In this document: piece by piece, positions 38,363-47,204 of the stretch
Position numbering within the stretch: the stretch's first letter is position 1
Layout of the letters: every line of letters begins with the position of its first letter
Assembly (NCBI GenBank): GCA_017651645.1
Contig: JAGCCO010000029.1
Location: forward strand, 1 to 64,000
Length of the DNA stretch: 64,000 bases
Source: Bacteroidales bacterium
GTDB lineage: Bacteria > Bacteroidota > Bacteroidia > Bacteroidales > F082
Direction of reading: 5' to 3'
Notes under the pieces: model-generated
Seen by the model: the letters and a program-made list of their open reading frames with translations, nothing else
Databases searched by the model: none
What the model was told of the DNA's origin: nothing
Position numbers and translations under genes: made by a program

Positions 38363-38757
38363 CAGCGATTGACGCAGAAGAACTGATTTATTCGGAAATG
38401 AAGGGCAAGGGCTATGACGTTTACCGTTATGGCGCAGTCCCGACCGACAAAACAAACCAACTGCACGTTGTTGTCAAAGCAAGCGCAAGCGGACAAGGGC
38501 GTATTTGGGACAAACATACGGTATATGTGCTCGGCTATGTTCCCGACCTTGACAAAGGCACGGCTGACATCAGCGGTGTCAAAGCCATGGAAAGGGTCAT
38601 AAGTGAGCCGTATATGCACAAAGACAGAGTCAAGACTTGGAACGGAACGCTTGCAAGATTTCACGCCGAACAAGAGAACCGCCAACCCGAGACCGAGTTA
38701 GAGTGCCAACTCGTCAGTGTAATGTTTTACGTGGATTTCAAAAACTTTAAATTTTAA
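38359..38757 (+). CDS. Tail completion/terminator protein
   Basis: A 132-aa alpha/beta protein in the slot of the tail terminator, just before the major tail protein. Sequence similarity was not recognised; position and size support the call. Start overlaps the previous stop. Confidence 0.6.
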   Translation: MTAIDAEELIYSEMKGKGYDVYRYGAVPTDKTNQLHVVVKASASGQGRIWDKHTVYVLGYVPDLDKGTADISGVKAMERVISEPYMHKDRVKTWNGTLARFHAEQENRQPETELECQLVSVMFYVDFKNFKF

Positions 38758-38761
38758 GATT

Positions 38762-39304
38762 ATGGCAATTTCAGCAATAGGCATTAAGAAGCTGTACTAC
38801 GGAGCAGTATTGACAGCTTCATCGGCAAGCTTGTTCTCGACTACGGGTATTGCCACCTTGATTTCCTCTTCAACGGAAATTACCAACGTTCACCAAGACA
38901 CTTGGTCGTTGGAGGAGGCAGACCCGTCACAAGACAGCTACAAAAACCAACTGACAAAGGCTGTTTACCGAATGGGCTCGAAGGAAATGGGCGACATTAC
39001 CATCGGCTTTGAGGTAGGCCAATACGACTACGCCACCAAAGCGGCTCTGCTTGGCGGTAGCGTAATCACCGAGACGGACACTGCTGTCGGTTGGAAACGT
39101 GCAAAGGGTATCACCGATGTCAAGAAATCGTTCATCGCAATCACAGAGGATAACGTGGCAGTTATCTTCCCGAAATGCAACGTGATGGCTTCGGAAGGTA
39201 ACACAGACGGTGCAATCTCTATCAAGATGAGCGCAACCGTGCTTGAGCCCGAAGATACCGAACTCAGCAGCGAGTATTGGATTGACTACACACCCGCTGC
39301 GTAA
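38762..39304 (+). CDS. Major tail (tube) protein
   Basis: A 180-aa beta-rich protein starting MAISAIGIKKLYYGAVLTAS. Located between tail completion and chaperone genes, it fits the tube protein that polymerises around the tape measure. Followed by a terminator, as expected for a product needed in high amount. Family assignment is by order. Confidence 0.75.
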   Translation: MAISAIGIKKLYYGAVLTASSASLFSTTGIATLISSSTEITNVHQDTWSLEEADPSQDSYKNQLTKAVYRMGSKEMGDITIGFEVGQYDYATKAALLGGSVITETDTAVGWKRAKGITDVKKSFIAITEDNVAVIFPKCNVMASEGNTDGAISIKMSATVLEPEDTELSSEYWIDYTPAA

Positions 39305-39333
39305 AAAGGACATTTCCTTTTCGTAATTTGGTT

Positions 39334-39364
39334 GGGGGGCGGCTTGTATGAGTCGCCCTTTTTC
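39334..39364 (+). terminator. Terminator after major tail protein
   Basis: GGGCGGC (39337-39343) pairs with GTCGCCC (39352-39358), followed by TTTTT. Attenuates transcription into the chaperone and tape-measure genes. Confidence 0.8.
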
Positions 39365-39396
39365 CTTATTATTGTTGACCAATAAACAGATATACG

Positions 39397-39786
39397 ATGA
39401 ACAAAGGGGCAAGACTTATTTCGGAAGCAATAGCGGGCGTTGACATTCGGGTCGTGGTCGTGGCGGACAAGCGTTACACCATTCTGCCACCAACGATACA
39501 CAAGTTGGCGGGGGCTGCATACCACCTAAGCAACTTCACGCTGCCCGCAAAGGACGCTACAATAGCGGACACAATCGCCACCATCAACAACTCAAAGGAA
39601 CTTGCGGCAGCCCTAAGTTGGCTGATACAAGACGACGACAAGCTGACCGAAGAGTTGTCGAAGGGAAACATAGGCGAGCTTGCGAGTGCTATCGAGACCG
39701 CATACGCTATGATTGATATGCGGGATTTTACGCGAGCTGTCGGCATTGCGAAGTGCGTAGCCGAGCTGACAGCAAGACCAAAATAG
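39397..39786 (+). CDS. Tail assembly chaperone (G-type)
   Basis: A 129-aa helical protein immediately upstream of a short overlapping frame and the tape-measure gene, the classic chaperone place. Its last codons are CCA AAA TAG. Slippage back by one base at AAAA joins it to the next frame. Confidence 0.75.
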   Translation: MNKGARLISEAIAGVDIRVVVVADKRYTILPPTIHKLAGAAYHLSNFTLPAKDATIADTIATINNSKELAAALSWLIQDDDKLTEELSKGNIGELASAIETAYAMIDMRDFTRAVGIAKCVAELTARPK

Positions 39787-40007
39787 TCGGAGGTGAGACG
39801 CTTTTGGGACAAGTGGCTACGATTATTGAAAATCTGCATTTGAGTTATGACGAGGTGGTAAACAAAATTCCATACAAAACACTGATGATAATGCAGAAAG
39901 ACAAGGTTCAAGCCGTAACGGGCGACATGGTCATAAAGGTTTCGGGACGCAGTTTTGCCGAACGAAGGATGGCCGCAATGAAACAGAAAAAAGAGGAAAA
40001 CAAATAA
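39753..40007 (+). CDS. Tail assembly chaperone extension (T-type), by -1 frameshift
   Basis: An open frame in the -1 phase relative to the preceding gene, open from 39717 to 40007. The nominal GTG start at 39753 is weak. The only A-run in the shared stretch is at CCAAAAT just before the stop at 39786. A shift there would continue as IVGGETLLGQ and give a fusion of about 200 residues, as in lambda G/GT-type chaperones that load the tape measure. Confidence 0.65.
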   Translation: MRSRADSKTKIVGGETLLGQVATIIENLHLSYDEVVNKIPYKTLMIMQKDKVQAVTGDMVIKVSGRSFAERRMAAMKQKKEENK

Positions 40008-40019
40008 ACATAAACAGAT

Positions 40020-43000
40020 ATGCTGTACTTTGACGTTGAAGCCGATTGGAAAAAGTTCCGTGATTTACAAAGAGAGATTGTTAGACTGAAAGAAAGTCTG
40101 CAAGACATATCCTTGGACGAGTCACAGATAGAGGAAAACACGAAACAGCTTGAAAAACTGCAAGCCACGCTCGTAGATATGGCGAAGGCCGCAGCCGTGG
40201 CGGGTGTTGACATCGAACGGGGTTTTGCTCACAAGGTGCAAGCCACCCGCGCTTCCCTTCAAGAGTACGGCGAGATGATTGACAGTACCAAAGAGAAGAT
40301 ACAACGGTACACGGAAAACGTTGCACGTCTCAAGGAAATGCAGTCGAAGTATGCGTCTAACACCAACAATTTCAAGGAAATAGGCGTAAACATCGACCGT
40401 GAGTCAGCCGCTTTAGAGAGAGAGCAGAACAACCTTGACACGCTGACGGAACAAAGAAGGCTTGCCATCAAGTCGCTGTCGCAGATGTCTCTTGAATATG
40501 ACATAGCCCGTGACAAGGCGGACGACTTCACCGACGCACTTGAGATACAGAGCGCAAGTTTGAAGCAGTCAATGGGAACAATAAAGAATATCGCTGCGGG
40601 CGTATTCTCTTTCGGTGCGGCCAAGGGCTTCATACAGAAAATGGCCGATGTGCGGGCTTCGTTCCAAGACACCGAGAGTTCAATGACCATCTTCTTGAAA
40701 GACGCACAGCGAGCCACTTCCTTTGTTGAGGACTTGAAAAAAGAGGCTTACTTCAATATGTTCGAGTTCAGCGACTTGAACCAAGCGTCAACACAAATGC
40801 TTTCCTACGGCACAAGCGTAGATGATGTCATACCGAAACTGCACCAATTGTCGGAAATCGCAACGGGTACACATCAGCCGATTGGCCTTATGGTTGACTT
40901 GTTCAACAAGGCGAAGGCGGTCGGAACTGTTGACACAAGAGGTCTGCAACAGTGGGCGAGGGCGGGCTTGAATGTGGCCGACACCCTTGAGAACGCGGGA
41001 ATAAAAGTTGACCGCACAAAGATTACGTTCGAGCAACTGAATAAAGCTATCGAGATTTCCACACAAGCGGGTGGTCAGTTCAGTGGCATTATGAACTCGC
41101 AAATGCAGAACATCAGTGCCATAACGGGGCAGTTGAAGGATAACATAACGAATATGTTCAACGAACTCGGCAAACAGAACGAAGGTACAATCCATGACGC
41201 TATCCAATACGTCTCGGAACTTGTCGCTAATTATGACAAGCTCGTACCGATAGTCAAAGACCTTGTGGTTGCCTTCGGCTCATTCAAGGCCGCTTCCTAT
41301 GTGCTTGACATCGTGCAAGAACTGTCGGGAAAATTCGAGACACTTTCCGAGGTACTGACAGACAATGCTACCAAGACCGAACTACTGACTGTTCGCAAGA
41401 AGGGACTGCGGGAAGGTACAGAAGAATACATCAAAGCCTTGCAAGTCGAGATGGAAAAGTCGGAAATCAAAGCCGACACCATACTGAAAAACGCAGACAA
41501 GGAACTCGCCAAGGCTACCGAACTGTACGACACCAAAGAGTTGGCATTGAAGCAGATAAACGAAGAGATAAAGGCCAACGATACCTTGTTAGAGTCCGCT
41601 CTAAAGACGGGGGACACAAAACAAGCCGAAGTGTTACAGACCCGAAAAAACACACTCGAGACAAATAAAAACACAATCAGCGAAGAGTTGAACGCCGCCG
41701 CCAAGGATAAGAATGCGGCTGCGACAAAGAAAAAAGAGGCCGAACAGCAAAAAGAAGCACTCGCCACAAGAAAAAACACCATCGAGAATGAACGGAACGC
41801 AGCGTCACAGAAATTCTTGCAGCGTGCTGTCAACGGTGTGAAGGGTGCGTTCGCCAAACTGAAAGTAGCCTTGCTTTCCAACCCGTTCACATTGATAGCA
41901 GCGGGGGTGGCCGCACTCATATCGGTCATGTCAAAACTTCGGGACAAGTACAACGAAATCCACGAAGGCGAGACCCGTGCCGCTGCTGCCATGGCGAAGG
42001 CTTCGGAAGCGGCCAACGACGAGAAAATCAAACTTGGCAACCTTAAAGACGCACTCGAGAGTACCGAAAAGGGAACTGACAAGTACAACCAAAAGAAAAA
42101 AGAGGTCGTGAGCTTCGCCGCTCAGTACGACAGAACCCTTGCCCGTGAGATTGAGCAGACGGGGCTTTCCGCTGAGAATTACAACGCCTTGGCCGCTGCC
42201 ATCGAGCGAACCGCAAATGCAAGACGGGCGGCAGATTACGTGGCAAGCGAAGGGCAGAAAATCCAAGAGGGAAGAGATACCTTTGTTACCACCACAAGAG
42301 AGAGGTTGGCAAAATATGTCAGCGAGGGTAAAGGGAAAAACAAAGGAACTACCGACGCTGACATAGAACAAAGACAAAAAGATGTTGACGCGGCCATGGC
42401 ACTTGTAGCGGAATACTACGAGAAGGCAGTAACCAACACGAGCGGCAAATACGTAAGCTTTTCGGGAAAGACGGGCTCAACAAACTTGGACATCATTAAG
42501 GCTATGGGGTTTGATGATGCCAAGGCAACAGAAATCTATAAAGCCTTGCACTTTATTGACGATATGGGAAAGGGCGGTGATTTTTCACACGCACTCGAAG
42601 AGCAGTTAAGAAAAGAGCAATCGTCCCGAAAAGGTATAAAAACAATGATGGCTGCGGGCGGTGTCGATTACACGAAACTCGCGGAAACCGTTGTGCAGCA
42701 AGCAGATACAATCATCGGTAAGGTTGTTGATGAGAATGGTAAGGAAACACTTAACGATATAGTAAGACAGCGAGAGTCGTTGGCAGAAAACAAAGGGTAC
42801 GACAAAATCCAAAAAATGACCGACATAAGCAACGCGCTGAACTCTAATGTAGAGCTGTTGAAAATCAAACAGCAGACATTGGAACAATATGCCGAACTTG
42901 CTGTTGGCGAGGATAAGGAAGGTGTGCTCAAATATATAAACGAAGTAAAACGGTATATTCAAGAATACGAGGACGCTAAAGCTAAGGCACAAGAGCAGAT

Positions 43001-45800
43001 TGCAGCGTCCCGTGATGAAACCGTCCAAGAAGCACTCGCACGTACTAAGAAGGAATGGGAAGCCGCCAAAAAAGAAGTCGAGAACATTAAAAATAACGGG
43101 GGTAAGGCCGCTGATTTGTCGGCAGCGCAACAGCGTGAGTCGGACGCAAAAAAAGCCTATCAAGCACTCGGCGGTGTCACCGAAGATAAAGAAGTCGAGC
43201 GTCAGCAGAAGTTCCAAGACGAGTTGGCAAAAATGCGTCAGTCGAACTTGCAACGGGAAATAAATCTTCAAGAGGAAGGACTCAAAAAGAAAATCGAACT
43301 TATTGATTTAGAGTACGATAAAAAAATTGAAGAGTACAAAAAACGCGAGCGTGACCTTGACAAACAACTTGCAAACAAGGAAATCACCCAAGAAGAACAT
43401 GACGCAAGTGTTCAAATAATCGACAAAGAGCGCAGTTTGGCCGAACGGGAACGGGACAAATCGGTTGACGACGTGTACGCTAAACTCGTTGATGGCTACA
43501 AGGACTACGCTGACAAAAAACTTGAGATTGACAACAAATACTACAAGGACAGAGAGGAACTCGAGGCTGTTATCAACAGCGAGAACGCCACTGACGAACA
43601 GAAGGCACTCGCCAAGAAAGGACTTGTCAAACTCGAAGAAGGGTATAACAAGGCCATTGTTGACTTAGGAATGGAAAAAATCAAAGAAGGCGGCGAATGG
43701 CGCAAGGTCTTTGAAAACCTAAACAACTACGGTATCACCACGCTCAACAACTTAAAGAAGGAACTCGAGGATGTCGGCAAAGACTTGACCGAGAACATGA
43801 ACCCCGCTGACTTAGAGGCATACAACGAAGCCTTACAACGTCTGCGTGAGCGGCTAATGGACTTTGACCCAATGGGGTCGTACAAAAAAGCAAAGGACAA
43901 TCTCAAGGATAGAAAGCAAGCGGCCAAAGACGCAAAAACAAGGTATGACGCAGCAAAGGGAACAGAAGAGGAAGCTAAAGCCCTTCAAGAACTTATCAAA
44001 GCCGAAGACGAAGCCGCAGAAGCGCAAGAGAACTTCAACACGGCGCAAGAAAAAATGCTTTCCCATGTTGATAAAATGACCGCCCCGCTGAAAAAGTTTG
44101 CGAGCCAACTTGAAGAGTTGGGTAGTAAGTCGGACACCCTTGCGGGGGACATCGCAGCCGCTGTCGGTTCGGTTGTCAACACCACATTCGACTGCATAGA
44201 CCAAATTGTCAACATTACGGAAACGGCTTCACAAGCGATGGAAGCAGCGTCAAAGGGCGCAGAAAAAGCAAGTGAGACCACAGCCGCCGCCATATCTGCT
44301 GTCGAGAAGGCGAGCATTGTCCTTGCCATCATCAGTGCGGTCTTGCAGATAGGCCAACAGATAGAGAAGATGATTGACAAGAACAAGCAGCGGAACGAGG
44401 AAAAGATAAACGACATCAACCGTATGCAAGGGGCTGTCAACGACTATCGGAACGCTGTACTCGAAGCGCAGCTCGCTGAGAAGAATTGGTTCTCACAGAC
44501 CAAACGTGGCGGCCTTGAAGACAGTTGGAAACGCAGCAAACAAGCACTCGATAACTATCAAAAAACCGCCAATAAAATTGTTGACGAATACAAGGACGAG
44601 GAAGGTGGCGGTCTTATGGTGCAGATTGGCAAATGGGCGACCAAGGCCACATCCGCTATTGGGGACACCATTGGTGCGGGATTGAAAGAGATGGGTGCTG
44701 ATTGGGCGGACACCGCACTTGAGTACATTGACTTAGGCAGACTGTCGTCAAAAGCCTTTGATTGGGCGAACGGTGAAGAGTGGAATTGGGACGAGTCCCA
44801 TCAAAACGTTTGGCAAGCCGCAAAAGAACTGAAAGAAGGCGAGAAATATGCAAAGGATAATCTTCGCATGATTACTCAGCACTCACAGAAGGGTACTTTG
44901 GGTATCGGTTCAAAGAAAGAGAAAACACAAGACCTTGTTGAATGGACGAAGGAAAACCTTGGCGCAGACCTATACAGCAAAGAAACGGGTCGTGTTGATG
45001 TCAATGTAGCGCAGACCATCCTTGACAACTACGCCGAAGATTTGCCAAAGACAACCAAGATAACCCTTGAGGAACTGAAAAAACAAGAAGAAGCTGTCGA
45101 GCAGTTTGAACAAGATGTAAAAGATTACATTTCCGACACATTCTCTACACTTGCCGACTCACTTGTTGACTCGCTGTTTAATTGGCTTGACACGGGCGAG
45201 GACGTTATGGACGCTTTCGAGAAAGACACCAAAGAAACGTTCCGAAACATCGCCAAAGACACTTTGAAACAGCAGCTCTTAGAGAAATATTTCAACGGTT
45301 ATGCCGACGAGCTAAAAACTGTAACGGAACGCGGATTTAACGGTGAACTTTCACCCGAGCAAGTGGCGCAAGAGTATGCAAAAATACAAGACAGCTTCAA
45401 TGCGAAGATAGCGGCGGACGAGGAAAAGTTGAAGGCTATGACCGAGTCAATAGACAAGATATTCGGCGGCACATCCGTAACGGACGAGCAGCAGTCGGCC
45501 ATAGCGGGTGCGTTCAAAACGATGGGCGAAGACCAAGCGGGTGTCCTTGAAGCTCGCTTTACCGCAGTCTATGAGAGCAATCTCGCCATACAAGGAATTA
45601 TCCACAGTGCGGCCAACGACATCGTCAACCAACAGAGATTGCTTTACAACATCGCCAACGACGCTCGGAATATTCTTGTGCAAGGCAATCTCGAGTTACA
45701 AGCGATACACACAGCCGCAGACAAAATCCAAAAAAGTTGTCTGCACATTGAGGACTACGCATATAATACTCAACAGAACACAAAAAAAATGGCGGGGTAA
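40020..45800 (+). CDS. Tail tape measure protein
   Basis: A 1,926-aa protein. Long coiled coils at the N-terminus (MLYFDVEADWKKFRDLQREI...), tape-measure core motifs (ATQMLSYGTSVDDVIPKLHQLSEIA, RGLQQWARAGLNVADTLENAG), a hydrophobic segment near 630-645 (LIAAGVAALISVM) and another at about 1425-1445 (ASIVLAIISAVLQIGQQI), and long charged helical repeats. It sets tail length and probably forms the channel during DNA entry. Its length predicts a long tail. Confidence 0.95.
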   Translation: MLYFDVEADWKKFRDLQREIVRLKESLQDISLDESQIEENTKQLEKLQATLVDMAKAAAVAGVDIERGFAHKVQATRASLQEYGEMIDSTKEKIQRYTENVARLKEMQSKYASNTNNFKEIGVNIDRESAALEREQNNLDTLTEQRRLAIKSLSQMSLEYDIARDKADDFTDALEIQSASLKQSMGTIKNIAAGVFSFGAAKGFIQKMADVRASFQDTESSMTIFLKDAQRATSFVEDLKKEAYFNMFEFSDLNQASTQMLSYGTSVDDVIPKLHQLSEIATGTHQPIGLMVDLFNKAKAVGTVDTRGLQQWARAGLNVADTLENAGIKVDRTKITFEQLNKAIEISTQAGGQFSGIMNSQMQNISAITGQLKDNITNMFNELGKQNEGTIHDAIQYVSELVANYDKLVPIVKDLVVAFGSFKAASYVLDIVQELSGKFETLSEVLTDNATKTELLTVRKKGLREGTEEYIKALQVEMEKSEIKADTILKNADKELAKATELYDTKELALKQINEEIKANDTLLESALKTGDTKQAEVLQTRKNTLETNKNTISEELNAAAKDKNAAATKKKEAEQQKEALATRKNTIENERNAASQKFLQRAVNGVKGAFAKLKVALLSNPFTLIAAGVAALISVMSKLRDKYNEIHEGETRAAAAMAKASEAANDEKIKLGNLKDALESTEKGTDKYNQKKKEVVSFAAQYDRTLAREIEQTGLSAENYNALAAAIERTANARRAADYVASEGQKIQEGRDTFVTTTRERLAKYVSEGKGKNKGTTDADIEQRQKDVDAAMALVAEYYEKAVTNTSGKYVSFSGKTGSTNLDIIKAMGFDDAKATEIYKALHFIDDMGKGGDFSHALEEQLRKEQSSRKGIKTMMAAGGVDYTKLAETVVQQADTIIGKVVDENGKETLNDIVRQRESLAENKGYDKIQKMTDISNALNSNVELLKIKQQTLEQYAELAVGEDKEGVLKYINEVKRYIQEYEDAKAKAQEQIAASRDETVQEALARTKKEWEAAKKEVENIKNNGGKAADLSAAQQRESDAKKAYQALGGVTEDKEVERQQKFQDELAKMRQSNLQREINLQEEGLKKKIELIDLEYDKKIEEYKKRERDLDKQLANKEITQEEHDASVQIIDKERSLAERERDKSVDDVYAKLVDGYKDYADKKLEIDNKYYKDREELEAVINSENATDEQKALAKKGLVKLEEGYNKAIVDLGMEKIKEGGEWRKVFENLNNYGITTLNNLKKELEDVGKDLTENMNPADLEAYNEALQRLRERLMDFDPMGSYKKAKDNLKDRKQAAKDAKTRYDAAKGTEEEAKALQELIKAEDEAAEAQENFNTAQEKMLSHVDKMTAPLKKFASQLEELGSKSDTLAGDIAAAVGSVVNTTFDCIDQIVNITETASQAMEAASKGAEKASETTAAAISAVEKASIVLAIISAVLQIGQQIEKMIDKNKQRNEEKINDINRMQGAVNDYRNAVLEAQLAEKNWFSQTKRGGLEDSWKRSKQALDNYQKTANKIVDEYKDEEGGGLMVQIGKWATKATSAIGDTIGAGLKEMGADWADTALEYIDLGRLSSKAFDWANGEEWNWDESHQNVWQAAKELKEGEKYAKDNLRMITQHSQKGTLGIGSKKEKTQDLVEWTKENLGADLYSKETGRVDVNVAQTILDNYAEDLPKTTKITLEELKKQEEAVEQFEQDVKDYISDTFSTLADSLVDSLFNWLDTGEDVMDAFEKDTKETFRNIAKDTLKQQLLEKYFNGYADELKTVTERGFNGELSPEQVAQEYAKIQDSFNAKIAADEEKLKAMTESIDKIFGGTSVTDEQQSAIAGAFKTMGEDQAGVLEARFTAVYESNLAIQGIIHSAANDIVNQQRLLYNIANDARNILVQGNLELQAIHTAADKIQKSCLHIEDYAYNTQQNTKKMAG

Positions 45801-45827
45801 ATAATAAATAACTAATTTTGAAGTGCT

Positions 45828-47198
45828 ATGAGAACAGACGGACTACTTATAAACGGCTACAACGCGCTCACTACATACGGGGTGATGATGGACGAGGGTT
45901 TCCTTGACGCATTGAACGCACCCGCACCATTAAAAGAGTTTCTATCTTTTGAGAGCCGCGTGACAGACGGTACGGAATATCTGCTGATGGACGCTTCACA
46001 GCACTCGATGGCCAAAACGAAAGCCCGAGAACTGACATTGAAGTTCCGTGTTTGGGCGGACGAAAGCGGTACACTCACTCAGCAGCAAACACAGTTGCAG
46101 CAGCGGAAAGACGCTTTCTTGACCGTTCTACAAGTTGGTGCCGTGGCTATCAAAGTTCCCGATGTCAGTGACAAGACTTACAATCTCGTATATACGGGGC
46201 AGAACATCGCCTTCAACTACAACGCACTGCGGACATCATGTTCGATAGCGGCCAAGTTTGTAGAAGCACTCTACGCTCAGCCGCCCGTTCCCGTTCCGCC
46301 CGCACCGACACCGATACCCGTTTACCCGCTCGAAGTGGAAAACGCGCCGATAGTCATTGACGCAGATACTACTTGGTCAGCAACGTATCGTGTCAAGAAC
46401 GCGGAAGGTACGGTGACAGTAACGAGCAGCTCGCCGAACATCACGGCGGAAATAACAACAATCGACAGCAACCCGTACCTAAGAGTACGCACGACATCGG
46501 TTTTGCAAGCCGACCTATCCGCCACCGTGACCGTGGTTAACGGCACAGCGAGCGTAAGTATTCCCGTGACTGCTATTGTTCCAACACTTACTCTGTCTGT
46601 TGACGCGCCGATAAAAATAGTAGCGGACGCACAAGCCGTTTTGTTCCCGATTTTGAACGCTTCGGGTACGGTGACTGTATCGAGCAGCTCTGTTGATATT
46701 GTTGCGTCCGTTGTAACGCAGAATAACAGCCCTTATCTTAGTGTCCGCTCGGCCACACAAGCGTCAACAACAGTAACAGCCGTGTTGACACTCACCGACA
46801 GCGAAGGAACTATAACGGTTGACGCTATCGCTGAGCCCGTTATTGAACCAAAATTTGTTGTAACTCCAAGTAATGTTTTATTATATAACACTTCGGACTC
46901 TATACCTTTAGAGTTTACTTTGGATGGTGAAGCACCATACACCTTAGATAGTTTGGAATACAACTACGGACAAGCGTCATCAGCGAACCAAAAGGCTGTA
47001 ATAGACAACTATGCCGCAAATATAGCGAGCTCAATTCAAATTGTCGGAAACACATTAGAAGCCACGGCACCAAAAACAACATCAATGTTATTATCTTTTG
47101 AGCCTATATTTAAAATAACAATTGTAGATAACAATGGTCTTTATCAAGATATAATTTTAGTTATTGTACCTTGGAGACAATGGGAGACATTAGCATAA
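45828..47198 (+). CDS. Distal tail-like protein with Ig-like repeats
   Basis: A 456-aa protein. The first 155 residues have the distal-tail layout (GLLINGYNALTTYGVMMDEGFLDALNAPAPLKEF ... RAELTLKFRVWA) after the tape measure. A Pro-rich linker (PPVPVPPAPTPIPVYP, about 148-165) leads to two related beta-domains (TVTVTSSSPNITAEITT and TVTVSSSSVDIVASVVT) and a third C-terminal domain, whose DNA (46860-47198) is clearly more AT-rich. Domain gain by exchange is likely. Confidence 0.75.
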   Translation: MRTDGLLINGYNALTTYGVMMDEGFLDALNAPAPLKEFLSFESRVTDGTEYLLMDASQHSMAKTKARELTLKFRVWADESGTLTQQQTQLQQRKDAFLTVLQVGAVAIKVPDVSDKTYNLVYTGQNIAFNYNALRTSCSIAAKFVEALYAQPPVPVPPAPTPIPVYPLEVENAPIVIDADTTWSATYRVKNAEGTVTVTSSSPNITAEITTIDSNPYLRVRTTSVLQADLSATVTVVNGTASVSIPVTAIVPTLTLSVDAPIKIVADAQAVLFPILNASGTVTVSSSSVDIVASVVTQNNSPYLSVRSATQASTTVTAVLTLTDSEGTITVDAIAEPVIEPKFVVTPSNVLLYNTSDSIPLEFTLDGEAPYTLDSLEYNYGQASSANQKAVIDNYAANIASSIQIVGNTLEATAPKTTSMLLSFEPIFKITIVDNNGLYQDIILVIVPWRQWETLA

Positions 47199-47204
47199 AT
47201 TCCA

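Noticed and set aside
41297..42088. Antisense frame (263 codons) opposite the tape measure gene
   Set aside because: Ser/Ala-rich product typical of reading helical coiled-coil genes backwards.
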